Source: Sphingobacteriaceae bacterium (lineage in GTDB: Bacteria; Bacteroidota; Bacteroidia; B-17B0; Aurantibacillaceae). Taken from it: a DNA stretch of 10,591 nucleotides. Below are positions 1 through 7,266 of the stretch, piece by piece. The translations under genes and the position numbers were made by a program. Each line of letters opens with the position of its first letter. Positions within the stretch are counted from its first letter, which is position 1. The notes beneath the pieces are model-generated. The model worked only from the letters and a program-made list of their open reading frames with translations, was not told the origin of the DNA and did no database searches. The stretch lies in contig JAHEYE010000105.1 of the NCBI GenBank assembly GCA_023251695.1, positions 1 through 10,591 of the forward strand. Reading direction: 5' to 3'.

Positions 1-1405
1 CACCTTTAGTACCATAAAAAATTTACAGGCTGATTTATCGTCCGGCAAAACAGACTGTGTTTCACTTGTAAATGAAGCATTAAAGAACATTTCCGCAAAA
101 AAGCAGCTTAATGTTTTTTTGGAGGTATTTGAAAAGTCAGCTTCAGAGCAAGCTCAAAAAGTTGATGCGAAAATAAAGAACAAAACTGCCGGAAAGCTGG
201 CCGGGGTAATTATTGCTTTAAAAGATAATATCTGTTACAAAGGGCATAAAGTTTCTGCCTCCTCAAAAATACTGGAAGGATTTGAATCCCTTTATTCTTC
301 AACTGTTGTTGAGCGTTTGTTGGCTGAGGATGCAATTATCATAGGGCGTACCAATTGCGATGAGTTTGCAATGGGCAGCAGTAACGAGAATTCGGCCTTC
401 GGAAAAGTTTTAAATCCGGTAAACGAAAAATATGTTCCCGGTGGTTCATCGGGGGGAGCGGCAGCTTCTGTTGCGGCAGGATTTGCACATGTTGCTCTTG
501 GTTCAGATACAGGCGGGTCTATCCGTCAGCCCGCTTCTTTTTGCGGCGTGGTTGGATTTAAACCGACTTACGGTAGAGTTTCGCGCTGGGGTTTAATTGC
601 CTACGCTTCTTCCTTCGACCAGATTGGTCCGATTACAAAAACAGTTGAAGATGCCGCTTTAATTATGGAAGTGATTGCAGGTGCAGATGAATTCGATAGT
701 ACAGCTTCACAAAAACCTGTTCCTTCTTATTCTTCTTTAGGAGAAAGTAAAAAATATAAAATTGCTTATTTAAAAGATTGTATTGAAGCAGATGGTTTAG
801 ACCCTGAAGTAAAAAAAGCTGTTTTAAATAAATTGGAGGAATTTAAAAAAGCAGGTCACACCATTGAAGCCGTTGATTTTCCTTATCTCGATTATTTAGT
901 GCCCGTGTATTATGTATTAACCACAGCCGAAGCTTCGTCAAATCTTTCACGTTTTGATGGTGTACATTACGGTTACCGCACAAAAAACGCAACGGATTTG
1001 GAAAGTACTTATAAAAAATCGCGCAGCGAAGGTTTTGGTAAAGAGGTAAAACGCCGTATTATGCTCGGTACTTTTGTATTGAGCGCAGGTTATTACGATG
1101 CTTATTATAGCAAAGGACAAAAAGTAAGAAAATTGCTTCAGCAAAAAACATTTGAGATTTTAAAGAGCTACGACTTTATAGTAACGCCTTCAACGCCGGG
1201 CACAGCTTTTGAATTTGGCAAAAACAGTGCTGATCCAATTAAAATGTACCTCGAAGATATTTTCACGGTACAAGCAAACATTGCCGGTATTCCTGCAATA
1301 TCGGTTCCGTGCGGTAAACATACCAACGGATTGCCAATGGGAATTCAAATAATGGCTAATAATTTCGAAGAGGGGAAATTGTTTGAGTTGGCTTCTACAA
1401 TCTAA
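1..1405 (+). CDS. gatA: Glu-tRNA(Gln) amidotransferase subunit A, 5' end cut by window edge
   Basis: This is the amidase subunit of GatCAB, which releases ammonia from glutamine and, with GatB, converts Glu-tRNA(Gln) to Gln-tRNA(Gln) in the cytoplasm. The frame is open from base 2, and the residues read there (TFSTIKNLQADLSSGKT) fit the family N-terminus, so the true start lies a few codons left of the window. The TTG at 119 is internal. The amidase-signature triad is complete: Lys in ALKDN (codon 221-223), cis-Ser in PGGSSGG (446-448) and nucleophile Ser in DTGGSIRQP (518-520), with the family's 24-residue Ser-Ser spacing. The visible 467 residues are close to the usual 470-490, so little is missing. 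The stop is TAA at 1403-1405. No gatB or gatC lies nearby, as is usual where gat genes are scattered. Identity is firm. Confidence 0.96.
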   Translation, partial: TFSTIKNLQADLSSGKTDCVSLVNEALKNISAKKQLNVFLEVFEKSASEQAQKVDAKIKNKTAGKLAGVIIALKDNICYKGHKVSASSKILEGFESLYSSTVVERLLAEDAIIIGRTNCDEFAMGSSNENSAFGKVLNPVNEKYVPGGSSGGAAASVAAGFAHVALGSDTGGSIRQPASFCGVVGFKPTYGRVSRWGLIAYASSFDQIGPITKTVEDAALIMEVIAGADEFDSTASQKPVPSYSSLGESKKYKIAYLKDCIEADGLDPEVKKAVLNKLEEFKKAGHTIEAVDFPYLDYLVPVYYVLTTAEASSNLSRFDGVHYGYRTKNATDLESTYKKSRSEGFGKEVKRRIMLGTFVLSAGYYDAYYSKGQKVRKLLQQKTFEILKSYDFIVTPSTPGTAFEFGKNSADPIKMYLEDIFTVQANIAGIPAISVPCGKHTNGLPMGIQIMANNFEEGKLFELASTI

Positions 1406-1412
1406 CCGTAGG

Positions 1413-1628
1413 CCCCTTCGTCAAGCTCAGGGGTTTAGCTATCTTTAGTTTTTATTCGTGGTTCGGCAAGCTCACCATGACTTTCGGTTTAAAATAACAC
1501 ATATTAATAGTTATATTTTACATAGAATGCATCATTGAAACAGTTCTTTCGGAGGAAAGAGTCATGGTGAGCTTGCCGAACCATAACGAAATGTAAAAAA
1601 GAATTTAGCGCTGAGCTTGACGAAGCGC
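1413..1628. repeat. Nested inverted repeat, REP/BIME-like, between convergent genes
   Basis: Two concentric pairs of arms share one centre near base 1521. The inner arms, 1460-1482 and 1560-1582, are exact reverse complements over 23 bases. The outer arms, 1416-1430 and 1611-1625, are exact over 15 bases. Both pairs contain the core CAAGCTCA (1422-1429 and 1467-1474) or its complement (1568-1575 and 1612-1619). The spacers between arms are 29 and 28 bases and are loosely complementary themselves. The element fills nearly all of the space between the gatA stop (1405) and the stop of the minus-strand gene (1628-1630). The core resembles intergenic repeats I recall from many Bacteroidota genomes; this link is from memory. 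As RNA, either strand could form a long hairpin, so it may protect or end both transcripts, although neither arm is followed by a strong U-run. Confidence 0.85.
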
Positions 1629-2443
1629 TATTGATTTCTCTCTGCAGTTTTCGGGCCGTCTAATTCAAGATTAATTTTTGTACCCGGAATAGATTCTATT
1701 TTCGATTCTTTAAACATATCTCCCCAAACAATTTTAAAAGGATTTTTTTGCATGTCGCCTCCGTCTTTCATTTCCCTGAACTCAATCAGAAATTTTTCTC
1801 CTTTACCTTTTTCCATTAAGCAGCTTTTAAACTTGTCGGCATTCGGATTTTCCTGACCCTTTGGCATAATAGCCTTGCAATTCCCGGGCGATAAAATACC
1901 AATACCATCTCCTTCATAAATGCATTCGCACTTAAGAATGGATTTATTGGTTTGCAAATCGGCTTTCTTAATGCTGAATTTAAATTTACCGGCAGTAAAT
2001 TCGGTGGTGCTGACCGGTAATTTGGTATCATCCACTTTTACTGCTGTAACTCCCGCTACAATTTTATAAAACTTTTTTACTTCAACCGTGTATTTTTCTT
2101 CCTGAAAACCTTTTCCTTTAATGTTTAAGACCTTCCAGTTTTCTTCATTAGGCAATATGGTGATGGGCTTTTCCTTAGAGGTAATCTCCTGTGTTCCTAT
2201 CCTGAAAATCACATCTTCAGGTTTAAAAATCAGATAATCGTTGGTTTTATTAAAAATGCGGATCTTAAATTTCGAAAGACCATCTTCGTTAATGGCATCT
2301 TCAATATATATTTTGTAATCGTCGGTGGTAACGGAGGTTTGCTTATAACAAAACACATATTTTGGGTCGATATGCTTTTTGGATTCCTGTGCCTGAACGA
2401 AATACGAAAGAGTCAGAATGAATAATAAAAAATGCTTTTTCAT
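1628..2443 (-). CDS. Unrecognised secreted protein, 271 aa
   Basis: The protein starts with a clear signal peptide (MKKHFLLFILTLSYFVQAQ, probable cut near residue 19), so it should be exported across the inner membrane. The mature part is rich in short alternating beta-strand patterns, for example KFKIRIFN (58-65) and KFKFSIKK (153-160). It has five cysteines (32, 172, 174, 189, 208), four of them close together, which could form disulfides in the periplasm. No transmembrane segment, lipobox or type IX secretion C-terminal domain is visible. The first half, with its segment about charged strands and 'IFNKT' followed by a predicted second strand pair, would fit an immunoglobulin-like sandwich, but this is a guess. 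I do not recognise the family. It is transcribed alone, divergently from the 2564 gene and convergently with gatA. The stop TAG touches the outer arm of the inverted repeat. Confidence 0.85.
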   Translation of the reverse strand: MKKHFLLFILTLSYFVQAQESKKHIDPKYVFCYKQTSVTTDDYKIYIEDAINEDGLSKFKIRIFNKTNDYLIFKPEDVIFRIGTQEITSKEKPITILPNEENWKVLNIKGKGFQEEKYTVEVKKFYKIVAGVTAVKVDDTKLPVSTTEFTAGKFKFSIKKADLQTNKSILKCECIYEGDGIGILSPGNCKAIMPKGQENPNADKFKSCLMEKGKGEKFLIEFREMKDGGDMQKNPFKIVWGDMFKESKIESIPGTKINLELDGPKTAERNQ

Positions 2444-2563
2444 GGATTCTTATAATATACATGCAAAATAGCAAAATAAAGGCCAAAAACATCCTTATTT
2501 CTAAAAATTTTAGTCTTTTTTGGTATTATAAATTAATATATTTAACAAAAAAACAACCCTCTT
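2444..2563. promoter_or_regulatory. Divergent control region with 13-bp palindrome
   Basis: These 120 bases separate two divergently transcribed genes for secreted proteins and must hold both promoters. A perfect palindrome, CTAAAAATTTTAG, lies at 2501-2513, roughly midway, and is followed by a T-run; it could be an operator, though such sequences also arise by chance in AT-rich DNA. For the plus-strand gene, TATATTTA at 2537-2544 is a near match to the Bacteroidota -7 element TAnnTTTG and sits 19 bases before the ATG, but no TTTG lies at the expected distance (the nearest, 2519-2522, is only 14 bases away). On the minus strand two TATTTTG motifs occur without a convincing -33 partner. Neither start has a Shine-Dalgarno sequence. 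Confidence 0.4.
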
Positions 2564-4237
2564 ATGAAAGCTAAAATATTTTTCTCATTCATGCTTCTTT
2601 ATTGCATGTCTGATTTTGCACAAGTGCAATTAACGAATGGCCCGGAGTTAGATAACGACAGGGATAATAAAATGAACCGGATGTTAGGCGGAGATGATAA
2701 TAGTTTCTATTGCTACCGTATCCGGAGTAAAGGAAAAGGAACTTCTTTCAACGTAGAAAAATACAATAAAAAAACATTGAAAGCGGAATTCTCGAAAGAA
2801 GTGAACCTAAGCGAAGAAGGGCAAACTAAAATTGAAGACGTAGAATATGCGGCCGGAAATGTATTTATTTTCAGACGTGAGTATGATAAAAAGGCGGACA
2901 AAATGACGCTGTTCTTCCAGACAGTTTCTTCTGCTGGTGTCGTGGCAAACGATTTAAAAGAAATATGTTCTATTAGCGCTGATCATTATGAATTTGTGGA
3001 TTTTGATATTTTCCCAAATCCTAGTCAGACTAAATTTATTATTAAAGCATCTCATAAAGCGAATAAAGAAGACAGCTACAAAACCGATTTCATTTTAATG
3101 GATGCGACGGCTATGAAAAAAGTTTGGACCAAAACTGTTCCAATGAAATTGCACAGTAACGGTATTAATTTTGGGGCCGTAGCCCTGAGCGCACTGTTTG
3201 GCGGCGGCGTGCGTGGTGAAGCCGAAGGGGTTGGGTTTTTAGGTTTATATGTGGATGATAAGGATAATATTTATTGGGGTTACAACGGTCTTGCCAAAAC
3301 TGCAACAGAAAAAGAAAAACGTTACCGCTTATATCTCTATACTTTAAATGCTGCTGATCAAAAAGAAAAACAATTAGAGTGTTTGTTCGATGACGATTAT
3401 TTAGTAAGTGACATTGAATTTTCTAAAACAACAGATAACGAAGTTGTAATGGGTGGATTTTTAAAAGATGTGATTGAGAGAAAAGGCCGCGACCTTGTAA
3501 AATGCGGTATTTTCAGCTTCAAGATTAATGTTTCAAGCAATACAGTTACTTCTAAAGCCTTCAAGTTTTTTGATGATGCCATGTTAACTGCATTAGAGTC
3601 GAATGCCAGAAGGTCAAGATGGTTCAGATATAAATTAGACTATATTATTCCGGTTGGCGATGCTACCTATTATGTTGGTGAGCAATACAGCGAGACATGG
3701 GTGCAGAATACAAATAACAGCTATGGTTCATTTGGCGGCGCCAATAACGGTTACTGGGCTTACGAGTATATGGATGTCATTATTGGTAAATTAAATGCGA
3801 AGGGGGAGTTTGAGTGGATTAAAAATTCACCTTTACGTAACGCGATGCAGTTAAATAACGGGGCGCCTTCACACGTGTTTAAACAATATATAGCTTTAGC
3901 AACTTCAAAAAACCTTTATATTCTTAATGACGATCATCCAAAAAACATTGAGCGCTATGCCAAAGCAGATTTTGAACCCAGCGACTTAAAAACGGTAAGA
4001 GGTATTCATGGTTCTAATTTTGTATGTAATGTTGTTGCATTATCTGATGGAAAAGTAACCAACCGCGTTGTTTTAATGAAAAATGAAGATTATTGTTTTG
4101 CACCTATTCAGGAAAGAAATCCTTCTTTCATTCCACCAAGCGATTGCGAAATTTTTGTGCAGGGAAAAAACAATGAGATTTATATATATACTGAAGACAG
4201 GGGAAGAGACCGCTTTGGAATGATTAAATTTGACTAA
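2564..4237 (+). CDS. Unrecognised secreted protein, 557 aa, possible beta-propeller
   Basis: A signal peptide (MKAKIFFSFMLLYCMSDFAQ, probable cut before or after Q20) marks it as exported. The mature chain has no transmembrane helix, no lipobox and no recognisable type IX sorting domain. It repeats a strand-turn-strand theme in which a polar loop joins two hydrophobic strands: NVEKYNKKTLK (63-73), DFILMDATAMKKVWTK (175-190), YRLYLYTLNA (254-263), GIFSFKIN (315-322), DVIIGKLNAKGEFEW (404-418). That pattern suits a beta-propeller, as an inference only. Residues 203-230 are glycine-rich and hydrophobic and are encoded by unusually GC-rich DNA. A second Gly/Asn/Tyr-rich stretch lies at 382-400. 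I do not recognise the family. It heads a row of three plus-strand genes for exported proteins and is separated from the next by 39 bases holding a hairpin, which suggests a shared role in the envelope. Confidence 0.87.
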   Translation: MKAKIFFSFMLLYCMSDFAQVQLTNGPELDNDRDNKMNRMLGGDDNSFYCYRIRSKGKGTSFNVEKYNKKTLKAEFSKEVNLSEEGQTKIEDVEYAAGNVFIFRREYDKKADKMTLFFQTVSSAGVVANDLKEICSISADHYEFVDFDIFPNPSQTKFIIKASHKANKEDSYKTDFILMDATAMKKVWTKTVPMKLHSNGINFGAVALSALFGGGVRGEAEGVGFLGLYVDDKDNIYWGYNGLAKTATEKEKRYRLYLYTLNAADQKEKQLECLFDDDYLVSDIEFSKTTDNEVVMGGFLKDVIERKGRDLVKCGIFSFKINVSSNTVTSKAFKFFDDAMLTALESNARRSRWFRYKLDYIIPVGDATYYVGEQYSETWVQNTNNSYGSFGGANNGYWAYEYMDVIIGKLNAKGEFEWIKNSPLRNAMQLNNGAPSHVFKQYIALATSKNLYILNDDHPKNIERYAKADFEPSDLKTVRGIHGSNFVCNVVALSDGKVTNRVVLMKNEDYCFAPIQERNPSFIPPSDCEIFVQGKNNEIYIYTEDRGRDRFGMIKFD

Positions 4238-4244
4238 CAAAATT

Positions 4245-4272
4245 AAGCTCCTGTATTTGGCAGGAGCTTTTT
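4245..4272 (+). terminator. Intrinsic-terminator-like hairpin between two co-directional genes
   Basis: A perfect 9-bp stem pairs AAGCTCCTG (4245-4253) with CAGGAGCTT (4261-4269) around a 7-base loop and runs into five T (4268-4272), then CT. Its shape is that of a Rho-independent terminator for the gene ending at 4237. It is odd that the next ATG (4277) follows the T-run by only four bases, so a transcript ended here could not express the next gene and a transcript begun after it would have no leader. Read-through, or a role in translation instead of termination, is therefore possible. Confidence 0.75.
4262..4266 (+). promoter_or_regulatory. Shine-Dalgarno AGGAG buried in the hairpin stem
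   Basis: AGGAG ends ten bases before the ATG at 4277, a workable though slightly long spacing for ribosome binding. All five bases are paired in the 3' arm of the 4245-4269 stem. When a ribosome stops on the TAA at 4235-4237 its footprint should reach into the 5' arm and open the stem, which would expose AGGAG and couple translation of the peptidase to that of the gene before it. The pairing is seen; the coupling is inferred. Many genes in this phylum do not depend on such sites. Confidence 0.5.
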
Positions 4273-4276
4273 CTGT

Positions 4277-6445
4277 ATGAAACGTACTAAATATAGTTTG
4301 CTTTTTCTGATTTTTTGCAGTTCTCTGTTCTCGCAGCAAGACCTTGCAAAGAACTATTCTCCTTTAAAGTCGAAAGGAGATTTACCTGAAATTTTTACCC
4401 AAAGCATCCGGAAAGTGGTGAGCAAAGATATTACCGAATTGTACAAAAGTAAGGAGAAAGATAAAAGTATAAAATCGGAATATATAACAGTGGCCAATTA
4501 TGAAATTGAGCGTATTGTAAAAAGCGGTAATATTTTAATTAACGAGGAGGTTACGGGGTATCTTAATAAGATTGCTGATGTTTTATTGGCAAACGATACA
4601 GCTCTCCGTAATAAATTGCACATCTATGCATTAAAATCATTTGTTGTAAACGCGCACAGTTATGATAAAGGTTATATATTTATTGATCTCGGACTGATTG
4701 CCCAGGCCGAATCGGAAGCCCAATTGGCCTATACTTTGTGTCACGAAATATCGCATTACACAAAAAAACATCAGATAAACGGTTACGTTAATAACGAAAA
4801 AATAAACCGTGAGAATTACGACGGCAAATCCGATGAAGAAAAACTAATCAAAAAATGCGAGTATTCAAAAGATCAGGAGAGCGAAGCTGACACTGAAGGA
4901 TTCAGAATGCTGGAAAGAAGTAATTATGATTTTGCTGAGGCGGAGAAAGATTTTGATGTGCTGCAGTATTCGCATTTGCCTTATGAATTGGTAGAGTTCA
5001 AGCCTGAGTTCTTAGAATCTAAGTATTTTAAAATCCCGGCAAAGTATTTGTTGAAAGAAGTTTCATCAATCAGAAATAACTCTAACGAGGATGATACAAA
5101 GCATACGCACCCGAGTACAGCAAAAAGAAAACAGGTAATAAAAGATCTCATTAACGGAAGATACAGTAATGGCAAGGCGAAGAACATAGTAGGCGAGAAG
5201 GATTTTTTGTATGTACGTGATTTAACACGTATGGAGTTATGCAGGTTATATCTTATTTACAGGGATTATCCGAACGCCCTTTACAGTGCTTATATTATGC
5301 AAAAGAAATATCCGGATAACGAATATCTTGCTGAAATCGTTTCAAAATCGCTTTTCGGATTAACACTCCGTTCGATGGGAAAATTAAATTACACCGACGA
5401 TTCCTATCTCAGCGGCGGAATTCCCGGTTACGAAAATATTGAAAGTTACCCTCAGCAATTGTATCACCTGTATAATAAAATGCCGGGTAATGAGTGGACC
5501 ATTATGTCGTTGAATTATGTTTACCGCGCGCATAAAAAATTTCCTGCTAACAAGCAAATCGGCGCTTTTGCAGATAGTTTATTTAAATGCATGGGTCAAA
5601 TCCAATGGGGTATTGTCGATTTTGTTCGTGTTGATAAGAGTGCAGCGCCACCAAAACAAGACACCGTAAAAAAAGAGGAAGGCTCAAAATCGAAAACCGA
5701 TTTAATTGCAAAAATTCAAAAAGAAAATAATTACAAAAATTATGATACAGCTTATTATAAAGAAGTTTTTGTTGATTTATTTACAACGGATACAGAATTC
5801 ACCGGTAAATTTCCAGGAAGCGGTTTAGCTTATCAAAGCAGTGGTTTCAGCGATTACCGTTCCACCAAATACAATACTACAAAGAGAGGAAAGAAATCAA
5901 AAAAGAGAGAGTTTATTTCCTCGAATCACAAAGTAGATAAAGTGATTCTTCTCGAGCCATTTTATCTAAAATCAAATCCAACAAAGAGCGACGAATTATC
6001 ATACATCACTTCCGATGAAAAACAAGAGAAGTTGGTAAAGACAATTAATAATTGCGCACAAAAGCAAAATTTCAGCATTGTAACGCTTGATCCGGGTTTA
6101 CTTAGTTCAACCGATGTTGGTAAGATGAATGATTACTCGGTGGTGATGGATTGGTTTAATGAGAAATATGACGCCGACATAAGAGAAAGCTATCCTATAC
6201 TCAATACGGATGATGTGGATGGGCTCATTGCCAAGTATGGCACCCGCTACGTTTTGAAAATGGGAATTATTTCTTATAAAATCGGTTTAACAAGAAAGCG
6301 GACTTATTATTATAGTTTCATTTATGATTTAAAAACAAACGAGATCGTTTATAAAAAATATGAGGCTTTCAGGGATAATGATTCAGCTGATTTGATTAAT
6401 GCAAAAGTTTACCAGACGTTTTACGAATTAACCCATTCAAAGTAA
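4277..6445 (+). CDS. Secreted M48-family zinc metallopeptidase with extra C-terminal domain, 722 aa
   Basis: A signal peptide (first ~20 residues, ending LFSQ) fixes the start at 4277 and sends the protein to the periplasm. The M48 site is complete: HEISH at 156-160 (two His ligands and the catalytic Glu), ESEAD at 201-205 (third ligand Glu201, conserved Asp205) and the family's HP...R motif at 278-284. After the protease come helical, TPR-like residues (about 305-440) with YRDYPNALYSAYIMQKKYP as the clearest unit, then a Lys/Ser-rich linker (455-545), then a compact alpha/beta-looking domain (549-722) that I do not recognise. M48 plus helical repeats recalls BepA, the periplasmic protease that clears stalled outer-membrane proteins, but BepA is shorter and lacks the last domain. 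The stop overlaps the ATG of the barrel gene (TAATG), so the two are probably translated together. The Cys at residue 14 is not in a good lipobox. Confidence 0.88.
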   Translation: MKRTKYSLLFLIFCSSLFSQQDLAKNYSPLKSKGDLPEIFTQSIRKVVSKDITELYKSKEKDKSIKSEYITVANYEIERIVKSGNILINEEVTGYLNKIADVLLANDTALRNKLHIYALKSFVVNAHSYDKGYIFIDLGLIAQAESEAQLAYTLCHEISHYTKKHQINGYVNNEKINRENYDGKSDEEKLIKKCEYSKDQESEADTEGFRMLERSNYDFAEAEKDFDVLQYSHLPYELVEFKPEFLESKYFKIPAKYLLKEVSSIRNNSNEDDTKHTHPSTAKRKQVIKDLINGRYSNGKAKNIVGEKDFLYVRDLTRMELCRLYLIYRDYPNALYSAYIMQKKYPDNEYLAEIVSKSLFGLTLRSMGKLNYTDDSYLSGGIPGYENIESYPQQLYHLYNKMPGNEWTIMSLNYVYRAHKKFPANKQIGAFADSLFKCMGQIQWGIVDFVRVDKSAAPPKQDTVKKEEGSKSKTDLIAKIQKENNYKNYDTAYYKEVFVDLFTTDTEFTGKFPGSGLAYQSSGFSDYRSTKYNTTKRGKKSKKREFISSNHKVDKVILLEPFYLKSNPTKSDELSYITSDEKQEKLVKTINNCAQKQNFSIVTLDPGLLSSTDVGKMNDYSVVMDWFNEKYDADIRESYPILNTDDVDGLIAKYGTRYVLKMGIISYKIGLTRKRTYYYSFIYDLKTNEIVYKKYEAFRDNDSADLINAKVYQTFYELTHSK

Positions 6446-7266
6446 TGAAAAGACTTGAAGTCATAGTTTTGTTGGTTATGCTTTTTGCATATCATTCAAA
6501 TTGCCAGTCGACCGGTTTTATGGGTAAAAGGGTAATGGCGGGTTACAGTTTTAATACGAGCCCGGCTTTTTTTGGTGCGAATGCAGATAATGAAACTATT
6601 CTGGGAACAAATGGTAGCGCATATAGCGGTACAGCTGCTTTTAACATTATACATGAAGGATTTCTTGAAATTGCTCCTTCAAGTAAATGGGAAATTGGAT
6701 TTTCATGCAGGTACTATAAAACAGCCTATGATAATGCGAGAGATTTTTACACGCTTAATGGCGGTTATATCTATTTTAATGATGACAGGCCTAGTGGATA
6801 TTATGATATAAGAGGCTTGTCTTACACATTATATTTCAGATATTTTGGGGCGCGGTATATTGCCCCTTGGGGAAGATACATGATGTTCGGACCCGTTATC
6901 AATACGATGAAAACAACCTACGATCCTGCAATAATGCATGCAAGTGCTCAGGATAATTCGGGATACATAACCCAAACCAAAAATATTACAGATTTTGGAC
7001 CAACGGAGCAGGATTATAAAGGAGTAAATATAATGTTTGGTGCAGGAAGGTCAAGAATGATTGCGAACCGCGTAACTTTGGATTATGGTTTTAATACTCA
7101 TTTACTTTCGTTGATTTCCGGTCTTTTTGATGTTGTAGGAATGACCCCGGGTTCTTATAGTACTAATGTTGATAATACCAATTATATAGCGAAAACAGTG
7201 CGGGGCAGGGTGAGAGGCGTTAACCGCTTCAATGTGTTTATAAAAGTAGGGATACTTTTATTTTAG
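6445..7266 (+). CDS. Predicted outer-membrane beta-barrel protein, 273 aa
   Basis: A signal peptide (MKRLEVIVLLVMLFAYHSNCQ) is followed by strands of alternating polar and hydrophobic/aromatic residues, such as KWEIGFSCRYYKTAYD, LSYTLYFRYFGARYI and VTLDYGFNTHLLSL. The chain ends in NVFIKVGILLF, with the alternating pattern and terminal Phe typical of the signal read by the BAM assembly machine. Size and strand pattern would fit a small barrel of about 8 to 12 strands; the number is an estimate. No enzyme motif is seen and the exact family is not recognised. The ATG (6445-6447) overlaps the TAA of the peptidase gene, so it is the last member of the plus-strand unit. Its 3' end overlaps the end of the convergent acyltransferase gene by nine bases, leaving no room for a terminator of its own. 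Confidence 0.83.
   Translation: MKRLEVIVLLVMLFAYHSNCQSTGFMGKRVMAGYSFNTSPAFFGANADNETILGTNGSAYSGTAAFNIIHEGFLEIAPSSKWEIGFSCRYYKTAYDNARDFYTLNGGYIYFNDDRPSGYYDIRGLSYTLYFRYFGARYIAPWGRYMMFGPVINTMKTTYDPAIMHASAQDNSGYITQTKNITDFGPTEQDYKGVNIMFGAGRSRMIANRVTLDYGFNTHLLSLISGLFDVVGMTPGSYSTNVDNTNYIAKTVRGRVRGVNRFNVFIKVGILLF

Noticed and set aside
119..121. TTG at 119 as the start of gatA
   Set aside because: The frame is open back to base 2 and encodes a family-typical N-terminus, so this TTG is an internal Leu.
1413..1628. Insertion sequence ends or CRISPR repeat
   Set aside because: There is no transposase frame between the arms, the copies are inverted instead of direct, and the spacing is symmetrical, which fits a REP-like palindrome.
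2515..2544. TTTG (2519-2522) with TATATTTA (2537-2544) as a full promoter for the 2564 gene
   Set aside because: The 14-base gap is too short compared with the usual 19-21, so only the -7-like box is kept as a weak candidate.
4314..4320. Lipobox at Cys14 of the M48 peptidase
   Set aside because: The residues before it (LIF) lack the small residue needed at -1, and cleavage near LFSQ fits a normal signal peptide better.
4073..4339. 88-residue minus-strand frame across the 4237/4277 junction
   Set aside because: It is antisense to two supported genes and to the hairpin, and has no sign of being a protein.
6572..6811. 79-residue frame inside the barrel gene
   Set aside because: It overlaps the barrel gene in another frame; the main frame has a signal peptide and a C-terminal barrel signal.
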